A stretch of 64,000 nt of DNA. Origin: an uncultured Niabella sp. (GTDB taxonomy: Bacteria > Bacteroidota > Bacteroidia > Chitinophagales > Chitinophagaceae). Of the stretch, positions 58,150 to 64,000 are shown one piece after another; the stretch's first letter is position 1, and every line of letters begins with the position of its first letter. The notes under the pieces were generated by a model that worked only from the letters and a program-made list of their open reading frames with translations, was not told where the DNA came from and searched no databases. Position numbers and translations under genes: made by a program. The stretch spans positions 124,001 through 188,000 of the forward strand of contig CAKSQK010000004.1 of the NCBI GenBank assembly GCA_934486785.1, read 5' to 3'.

Positions 58150-60744
58150 ATGAAACGAATTACATTGTTTGCTATAGCCATTGTGGCGCTCTTATCGTGC
58201 AGAAAAGATCCCGTTGCCGAAACGCCACAACCTGTTGATCCGCCTGTTACACAAGTGGAGCAGACGGGCCTTGCCACCACAAGCATTCATTTTCCAGGCG
58301 CTGATTCAACATTTACCATCAGTTTTGACCCGGCAAAAGGAAACGCGGCGCTTGCCGGGTTTTCAGGAGATGTTTACGCGCATATTGGCGCCATAACCAA
58401 TTTGAGCAGCGGCCTGACAGACTGGAAGTACACGAAGGCCGCATGGGATGTGAATGATCCGGCCGCAAAAATGGTAAGGCAATCGAACGGTAAATATATT
58501 TTAACCATTAAGCCCCGCAGCTTTTTGAACGTTCCTGCCGGTGAAACCATTTTGAAACTGGCGATGGTTTTTCGCAATGCCAATGGCTCCATTGTTGGCC
58601 GTAATAATGATGGCTCCGATATCTTCATTCCACTTTACAACAACAGTTCTCTAAACGTCCGGCTTGTTGAACCGGAAATGCATCCCACTTTTGACCCCAA
58701 ACCGGCCTTGGCGCTTACAACGGTGGGACAGGAAATTACGGTTACCGGCGTTGCCTCTCAAAAAGCCAACCTAAGCCTTATGCTTAACGGAACTCCCTTT
58801 GCTACTGCTGCCAACAGCACGCAGGTTACGGGTAAAGCCAAGATCACTGCCGGTGGCTTACAAACAATTAAAGTGATTGCGAATAACACCGTAGAAAACA
58901 CTATTAGTTTTTTAACCGGCGGCGCTGCAGTAATTGAAGCCCTGCCGGCTGGCGCAAAGCCCGGTGTAACTTTTATCAACAGCGGCACTTCGGCCATTTT
59001 TGCCTTATATGCCCCGGGCAAGCAGTTTGTAAATGTGATTGGCGATTTTAATAACTGGACTGCCGACCGCTTTATGAAAAAAACGCCAGACGGCAACATC
59101 TGGTGGATTCAAATTGACCAGTTAAACCCAAACACAGAATACGCGTATCAATACCTGGTGGATGGCGTGTTGAAAATTGCCGATCCTTACAGCGAAAAGG
59201 TTTTAGACCCTGATAACGATCAATACATAAAATTGTCTGCCAATAACTGGGATTTTGGCAATTACCCCTCAGGGAAAACAACAGGTATCGTGAGCATGAT
59301 GAAGGCAAATACTACTGTATATAATTGGCGCTACAATGCTTTTACAAGGCCCGCAAAATCTGACCTTGTGATCTATGAGCTTCACCTGCGCGATTTTCTT
59401 GCTGCCAACAATTTTAAAACGCTTACCGACACGATCAATTACCTGGCAAGGCTTGGCGTGAATGCCGTGGAGCTGATGCCCGTTAACGAATTTGAAGGCA
59501 ATTCAAGCTGGGGATACAATCCATCATTTTACTTTGCGCCAGATAAATTTTATGGCAGCAAGGCAGACCTGCAACGCTTTATTGATGAATGCCATGGTAA
59601 AGGCATTGCCGTGATTTTAGACATGGTGCTCAATCATTCGTTTGGCCAAAACCCCATGGTACAGCTTTACTTTGACGGAACAAAACCCGTGAACAGTCCC
59701 TGGTTCAATGCCACCCCTACCCACCCTTTCAACGTGGGTTATGATTTTAACCACGAAAGCCCGCATACACGGCAGTTTGTAAAAGACGTGATCAGATTCT
59801 GGATGCAGGAGTATAAAGTGGATGGTTTTCGCTTTGATCTTTCCAAAGGATTTACGCAAACCAATTCAGGCTCGAACGTAGATGCATGGAGCAAAAAAGA
59901 TGACAGCAGGATCAACATCTGGAAAGATTATAACAATTATATCAAACAGATAGACGCCAATAATTTTTACGTGATCCTTGAACATTTTGCTGAAGATGCA
60001 GAAGAACAAATTCTTGCATCTGAAGGCATGATGCTGTGGAACAACCTCAACCATTCTTTTAACGAAGCCTCCATGGGATGGCTGAAAGACAACAATAACA
60101 ATTACGGCCAGTCGGATTTTAAAAGGGGCATTTACACACAGCATGGCTTTTCTTCAGCAGACTACCTGGTATCGTATATGGAAAGCCACGATGAAGAAAG
60201 AATGATGTTTAAAAACATTTCTTATGGAAATACATCGGGCAGCTATAACATTAAAGACCTTGCTACGGCCTTAAAGCGGCAGGAAATGAGCGCCGCGTTT
60301 TTATTTGCTATGCCCGGGCCTAAAATGCTGTGGCAATTTGGCGAGCTGGGATATGAAATATCAATAGATCAAAACGGCCGTACGGGTGAAAAGCCCTTAC
60401 TATGGCAATACAATGCACAGCCGGCAAGGGTTGCACTACGAAATGCTTTTGCAAAATTCATCAATCTGAAAAAGAAAAATCCTGTTTACAGAACTACCAA
60501 TCTTACATATGATTTCTTAGGCGCTGTAAAATATATTAAACTTACACAAGGCGCTACTACCGTGGTTGTGGTGGGTAATTTTGACGTGATAAGCCAGCAG
60601 GCAAACATTAATTTTGGTACGGGCGGCAACTGGTACAAGGTAATGGAAAACAACCAGGAGATGAACCTTACAGGCACTGCATACACAAAAACCCTGCAGC
60701 CGGGCGAGTATCAAATTTATTCCACAACAATTCTTGCAGAATAG
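58150..60744 (+). CDS. GH13 alpha-amylase family lipoprotein
   Basis: This 864-residue lipoprotein has lipobox LLSC (Cys17). The order is: N-terminal beta domain (about 40-175, GDVYAHIGAITNLSSGLTDW, FRNANGSIVGRNNDGSDIF) resembling starch-binding modules, a second beta segment (about 180-265), a CBM48-like E-set (about 275-360, VNVIGDFNNWTADRF, YAYQYLVDG) and the GH13 barrel (about 385-780). Catalytic residues lie in VDGFRFDLSKG (nucleophile Asp), FYVILEHFAED (Glu) and SYMESHDEERM (Asp); MVLNHSFGQNP is also typical. It is probably surface-exposed, acting on starch or glycogen. Strong promoter and operator upstream. Confidence 0.95.
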   Translation: MKRITLFAIAIVALLSCRKDPVAETPQPVDPPVTQVEQTGLATTSIHFPGADSTFTISFDPAKGNAALAGFSGDVYAHIGAITNLSSGLTDWKYTKAAWDVNDPAAKMVRQSNGKYILTIKPRSFLNVPAGETILKLAMVFRNANGSIVGRNNDGSDIFIPLYNNSSLNVRLVEPEMHPTFDPKPALALTTVGQEITVTGVASQKANLSLMLNGTPFATAANSTQVTGKAKITAGGLQTIKVIANNTVENTISFLTGGAAVIEALPAGAKPGVTFINSGTSAIFALYAPGKQFVNVIGDFNNWTADRFMKKTPDGNIWWIQIDQLNPNTEYAYQYLVDGVLKIADPYSEKVLDPDNDQYIKLSANNWDFGNYPSGKTTGIVSMMKANTTVYNWRYNAFTRPAKSDLVIYELHLRDFLAANNFKTLTDTINYLARLGVNAVELMPVNEFEGNSSWGYNPSFYFAPDKFYGSKADLQRFIDECHGKGIAVILDMVLNHSFGQNPMVQLYFDGTKPVNSPWFNATPTHPFNVGYDFNHESPHTRQFVKDVIRFWMQEYKVDGFRFDLSKGFTQTNSGSNVDAWSKKDDSRINIWKDYNNYIKQIDANNFYVILEHFAEDAEEQILASEGMMLWNNLNHSFNEASMGWLKDNNNNYGQSDFKRGIYTQHGFSSADYLVSYMESHDEERMMFKNISYGNTSGSYNIKDLATALKRQEMSAAFLFAMPGPKMLWQFGELGYEISIDQNGRTGEKPLLWQYNAQPARVALRNAFAKFINLKKKNPVYRTTNLTYDFLGAVKYIKLTQGATTVVVVGNFDVISQQANINFGTGGNWYKVMENNQEMNLTGTAYTKTLQPGEYQIYSTTILAE

Positions 60745-60796
60745 TTTTCTTGTGCAAATATTAAATTGTTTATTTTCGGTAAAACACATTTCTGAC

Positions 60797-61015
60797 ATGA
60801 AAACCTTAGCAAGAATTACAGCCATACTCGCCGGCATCATTGCGCTGATCGCGTTCATTCCACTGCTCGGCTGGATGTATTGGCTGATCATACCGCTGGC
60901 CGTGATCGCATTGATCTTTTCCTATCTCGGGCATTCAAGAGGCGGTAAGATCGTAGCTGTTATCGTCATCATCATTGGCATCATCAGGCTATCCCTCGGT
61001 GGCGGCTTTATTTAA
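60797..61015 (+). CDS. Small two-helix membrane protein
   Basis: This 72-residue protein has two or three hydrophobic segments (ITAILAGIIALIAFIPLLGW, MYWLIIPLAVIALIFSYL, KIVAVIVIIIGIIRL). No recognised family beyond general small membrane proteins. The ATG at 60797 (MKTLARIT) is preferred to an in-frame TTG at 60734 that overlaps the end of the amylase gene. It lies 52 bases after the amylase stop. Confidence 0.7.
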   Translation: MKTLARITAILAGIIALIAFIPLLGWMYWLIIPLAVIALIFSYLGHSRGGKIVAVIVIIIGIIRLSLGGGFI

Positions 61016-61084
61016 AAGCACCTCTTTTTCGTCACCGGCAATGCCTGCGCAATTTTATTTTCTAAAAAAAATCATCCAACCTTA

Positions 61085-61954
61085 ATGAAAAAAAGTATTT
61101 TTTTATTCAGTCTTGTGCTGTTCGGTTTTTTAGCACCTGCACAAAAAGGCAACAGCAATCATTCCCTGCTATGGAAGATATCCGGTAAAGATCTAAAAAC
61201 GCCTTCTTACCTGTTTGGCACCATTCACATGATATGCCCTGATCAATATTTTTGGACAGACACCATGAAAAGCGCGTTCAGCAATACCAAAGCCCTGTAC
61301 CTGGAACTGCCTATGGCTGATGACGATTTTCAACAGCAGATGCTGCAGCACCTTATGCTTACAGACGGGCGAGAGCTGAAAGATTTTTTTAAGGAAAGCC
61401 AGTACAATAAACTGGACCTGTTTTTTAAAGACAGCCTGAATATGCCCCTGGCCATGCTGCAAAAAATGAAGCCGTTCGGCATGATGTCTTTAATTTATTT
61501 AAAACATATAGACTGCAATGGCCAACTGCCCATTGCATATGAAGAGCGCTTGTTGAATTTTGCAAAAGAACAGAATATGCCGGTGAAAGGCCTTGAAACC
61601 ATAAAAGACCAGATGGACATTTTTGACCGCATGCCTAATGATTCCATTGCTAAGATGGTGATGTCATCAATTGAGGATATGGCCAAAAACCGCGATGCTT
61701 TTAATGAAATGATGAAAGCCTACCGTCAACAAAACATTGACAAACTTCATGATCTAACTGTCAATGCTCCTGATTTTGCCTCAAAGTTAGATGAGATGCT
61801 TTACCAGCGCAATGCAAAATGGATACCACGTATGATTGCGGCCGCACAGGAACAACCTACATTTTTCGGCGTTGGCGCCGGGCATTTACCAGGCGGCAAA
61901 GGCCTGATTCAACTTTTGCGCAATCAGGGTTATACGGTAACTCCGGTAAAATAG
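61085..61954 (+). CDS. TraB/GumN family protein
   Basis: This 289-residue secreted protein has a signal peptide (ends APAQ). Family motifs are TPSYLFGTIHMICPDQYF near the start, LYLELPMADDDFQQQML, AYEERLLNFAKEQNMPVKGLET and the end FFGVGAGHLPGGKGLIQLL with the conserved GxH. The family is related to Tiki-type metallopeptidases, so protease activity is possible. Its stop codon is directly next to that of the convergent SPFH gene (61954/61955). Confidence 0.88.
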   Translation: MKKSIFLFSLVLFGFLAPAQKGNSNHSLLWKISGKDLKTPSYLFGTIHMICPDQYFWTDTMKSAFSNTKALYLELPMADDDFQQQMLQHLMLTDGRELKDFFKESQYNKLDLFFKDSLNMPLAMLQKMKPFGMMSLIYLKHIDCNGQLPIAYEERLLNFAKEQNMPVKGLETIKDQMDIFDRMPNDSIAKMVMSSIEDMAKNRDAFNEMMKAYRQQNIDKLHDLTVNAPDFASKLDEMLYQRNAKWIPRMIAAAQEQPTFFGVGAGHLPGGKGLIQLLRNQGYTVTPVK

Positions 61955-62947
61955 TTACTCGCCGCGGTGTGGGTCTTCGCTATAATCAGTTGCCGGCGGC
62001 GTTCTGTACTGGTTTTGTTGTTGCGATTCTTTATGTTGATTTTGCAGTTCAATTCCTATTTTGTTGGCAGCGGTAAACGAGGTTACCATGTTGTTGAGCA
62101 TATCTCCTGCCGCGCTTGGCGAGTTCGGCAATAAGATCAGGTTGGATTTGTTGGTGGTTCCAATCGCCTGTAAGGTATCGTAGTGCTGGGTTACCACAAT
62201 CAGCGCTGATGCTTCCTGTGAGTTGATGCCCACTTTGTTCAATACATTCACAGACTCTTCCAATCCTCTTGCGATCTCGCGGCGCTGGTCTGCAATACCC
62301 TGCCCCTGCAGTCGTTTGCTTTCTGCCTCGGCTTTTGCTTTTTCCACAATGAGGATGCGTTGCGCATCACCCTGGTATTGCGCAGCCACTTTATCTCTTT
62401 CTGCAGCGTTGATGCGGTTCATCGCGTGCTTCACCTGCTCATCAGGATCAATATCTGTAACCAGTGTTTTAATAATATCATAACCATACTCATTCATCGC
62501 TTCCTGCAGTTCAGATTTTACTGCTATGGCAATGTCGTCTTTCTTTTCAAATACATCATCAAGCCTCAGCTTGGGCACTTCGGCACGTACCACGTCAAAT
62601 ACATACGATGTGATCTGCGAGTAGGGATTATCAAGTTTATAAAAAGCTTCAAACACTTTTTCTTTTATCACCACGTATTGCACCGATACTTTGATCTTTA
62701 CAAACACATCATCTTTTGTTTTGGTTTCCACCATCACATCCAGTTGCTGAATTTTTAATGAAAGTCGGCCCGCAATAGTATCAATAAATGGTATTTTAAC
62801 CTGGAAGCCCGCGCCTCTTACGCCCTGGAATTTTCCAAGCCTTTCCACAATAACCGAGCTTTGCTGTTTAACAATAAAAAAGGCACCCATCAGGGCTAAT
62901 AAAAGAATACCAAGCAGGATGTAGGTAATTAAATTTCCGGCGAACAT
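61955..62947 (-). CDS. SPFH/band-7 (stomatin-like) membrane protein
   Basis: This 330-residue protein has an N-terminal membrane helix (ITYILLGILLLALMGAFFIV), the SPFH domain (about 25-190, VERLGKFQGVRGAGFQVKIPF, TKDDVFVKIKVSVQY, EVPKLRLDDVFEKKDDIA), then a helical Ala/Glu-rich region (AAERDKVAAQYQGDAQRILI, VEKAKAEAESKRLQGQG). A Gln-rich tail ends it. Such proteins form large membrane rings that organise lipids or proteases. No NfeD-type partner is next to it. Confidence 0.93.
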   Translation of the reverse strand: MFAGNLITYILLGILLLALMGAFFIVKQQSSVIVERLGKFQGVRGAGFQVKIPFIDTIAGRLSLKIQQLDVMVETKTKDDVFVKIKVSVQYVVIKEKVFEAFYKLDNPYSQITSYVFDVVRAEVPKLRLDDVFEKKDDIAIAVKSELQEAMNEYGYDIIKTLVTDIDPDEQVKHAMNRINAAERDKVAAQYQGDAQRILIVEKAKAEAESKRLQGQGIADQRREIARGLEESVNVLNKVGINSQEASALIVVTQHYDTLQAIGTTNKSNLILLPNSPSAAGDMLNNMVTSFTAANKIGIELQNQHKESQQQNQYRTPPATDYSEDPHRGE

Positions 62948-63084
62948 AACATGAGTTTAAAATGAAAAAATAAAAGTAGTCAGATATGGTAAAAATACGG
63001 TTCTTATCACACAATCTATAACGCATAGCGCATAAAAAAGTTGGTATTGGCGATAAACATTTACAATTAACAATTAACATTTCC

Positions 63085-64000
63085 ATGAACCATCAACCAC
63101 CGCAAAAAACCATATCTTTAAAACAAACCTTTAATTTGGGCAAATTAAACATAACAGGAAAGGAATTACGATCCATAGGCTATCCGCAGGGCCCGGTCAT
63201 TAGCGTGGCCATGAACACCATGCACCAGCATTACAAGCACATGCCCAAAAAGGAGGCATTGGATCTTTTAATAAAAATTTTAAATGCACCTGAAAACTAC
63301 CTGGAAGATGAAGTGCTGGGAAAGATAGCTGAAAAACTTGCGCCTAAAACGCCCGATCCTGCAGAGCAGGAACTTTCACTGAACCAGAGCGGCATCCCGT
63401 TCAATATTTTTGGGCGCGAGCATATTGATGAAGGCGCGATGCAACAGATGTACACGGCAGCAAAACTGCCCATTGCCGTAGCCGGCGCATTAATGCCCGA
63501 TGCGCACCAGGGCTATGGCTTGCCAATTGGTGGCGTGCTGGCTACTGAAAACGCCGTGATCCCTTACGGCGTGGGCGTAGATATTGGCTGCCGCATGTGC
63601 CTAAGCATTTACGATATTGATCCCAAAGAACTGGCAACGCGTGAAGATGATTTTGTTCGCGCGATCAACGAAGCCACGCTCTTTGGCAGCGGCGCACAGT
63701 TTGCTTCAGCCACAGATCATGAAGTGATGGAGCACGAGGCTTTTCAGCAACTGCCGCTGCTGCGCGGCTTGCATGGCCGGGCATGGAAGCAACTGGGCAC
63801 CAGTGGCAGCGGTAATCACTTTGTGGAGTTTGGTATTGTTGAAATTGCAGAAAGAGATGAGGTGCTGCATGTAGAACCCGGCTCTTACGTAGGGCTGCTC
63901 TCCCACTCCGGCAGCCGCGCATTAGGCGCAAACATTGCCAATCATTATACAAAACTTGCTATTGACAAACGCCGCCTGCCGCAGGAAGCTATAAACCTTG
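63085..64000 (+). CDS. rtcB: RtcB-type RNA ligase, N-terminal part (cut by window edge)
   Basis: The frame is open from ATG 63085 to the end of the window (305 codons seen; family length about 470). Key motifs are MPDAHQGYGLPIGGVLA (metal His), GVDIGCRM (metal Cys), GTSGSGNHFVEFG and LLSHSGSRALG (metal His). RtcB joins RNA 2',3'-cyclic phosphate or 3'-phosphate ends to 5'-OH using GTP and Mn. The guanylylated His near the C-terminus is outside the window, so activity cannot be fully judged. It is divergent from the SPFH gene with 137 bases between; no archease or rtcA gene is seen on this side. Confidence 0.92.
   Translation, partial: MNHQPPQKTISLKQTFNLGKLNITGKELRSIGYPQGPVISVAMNTMHQHYKHMPKKEALDLLIKILNAPENYLEDEVLGKIAEKLAPKTPDPAEQELSLNQSGIPFNIFGREHIDEGAMQQMYTAAKLPIAVAGALMPDAHQGYGLPIGGVLATENAVIPYGVGVDIGCRMCLSIYDIDPKELATREDDFVRAINEATLFGSGAQFASATDHEVMEHEAFQQLPLLRGLHGRAWKQLGTSGSGNHFVEFGIVEIAERDEVLHVEPGSYVGLLSHSGSRALGANIANHYTKLAIDKRRLPQEAINL

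Overview
The window looks like chromosome from a member of the Bacteroidota, most like the Chitinophagaceae. The reasons are SusC/SusD/SusE genes with an ECF sigma factor and FecR anti-sigma factor, many short lipoproteins, DUF4249 and DUF4268 proteins, A-rich start regions without clear Shine-Dalgarno sites, and repeated -7 boxes of the form TAnnTTTG. This placement comes from reading the sequence; no database search was run.

Layout. 1-10.5 kb: two outer-membrane glycan-uptake loci on the minus strand. The left one is cut by the window edge (SusC start only). The right one is complete: sigma factor, FecR, SusC with STN domain, SusD, SusE and a GH76 alpha-1,6-mannanase. 10.7-18.8 kb: an acyltransferase gene converging on a full histidine operon (hisG-D-C-B-H-A-F-IE). 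The his operon is preceded by a classical attenuator with a His-rich leader peptide, MQKSIHIHHHFTNLHR. 18.9-28 kb: plus-strand genes for an exonuclease, a GT2 glycosyltransferase, a DUF4268 protein, an esterase, an aldose epimerase-like protein, a Gcr/SpecificRecomb-type membrane protein, and a TonB receptor with a DUF4249 lipoprotein. 28.3-33.6 kb: a methylmalonyl-CoA epimerase and sodium-pump decarboxylase operon, with a terC-like gene inserted and the gamma subunit apparently split in two. 33.6-38.9 kb: a visibly AT-richer minus-strand block with a subtilase lipoprotein, a separate lipoprotein that matches only the subtilase N-domain, an FkbM methyltransferase, an S74-domain protein and a LuxR-type regulator. 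39-46 kb: a kinase-fold protein of unknown role, a dienelactone hydrolase, cysM, a sterol desaturase-like protein, a YdcF protein, an internally deleted amidohydrolase remnant and tRNA-Gln. 46-64 kb: mdh, a lipase, a DUF1080 protein, an iron-type TonB receptor/lipoprotein/PepSY cluster, fusA, a DMT transporter, a GH13 amylase lipoprotein with a well-formed promoter and operator, a TraB/GumN protein, an SPFH protein and the start of rtcB.

Working together: the left 10 kb suggests mannan or other glycan scavenging. Three near-identical sites (CGWTTAAGCGAA) link the partial SusC gene and the sigma-factor gene to one possible regulator. The his operon is self-contained and probably controlled by ribosome stalling. 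The decarboxylase operon would turn methylmalonyl-CoA to propionyl-CoA while exporting sodium. No CRISPR array, insertion sequence, prophage or rRNA gene was seen.
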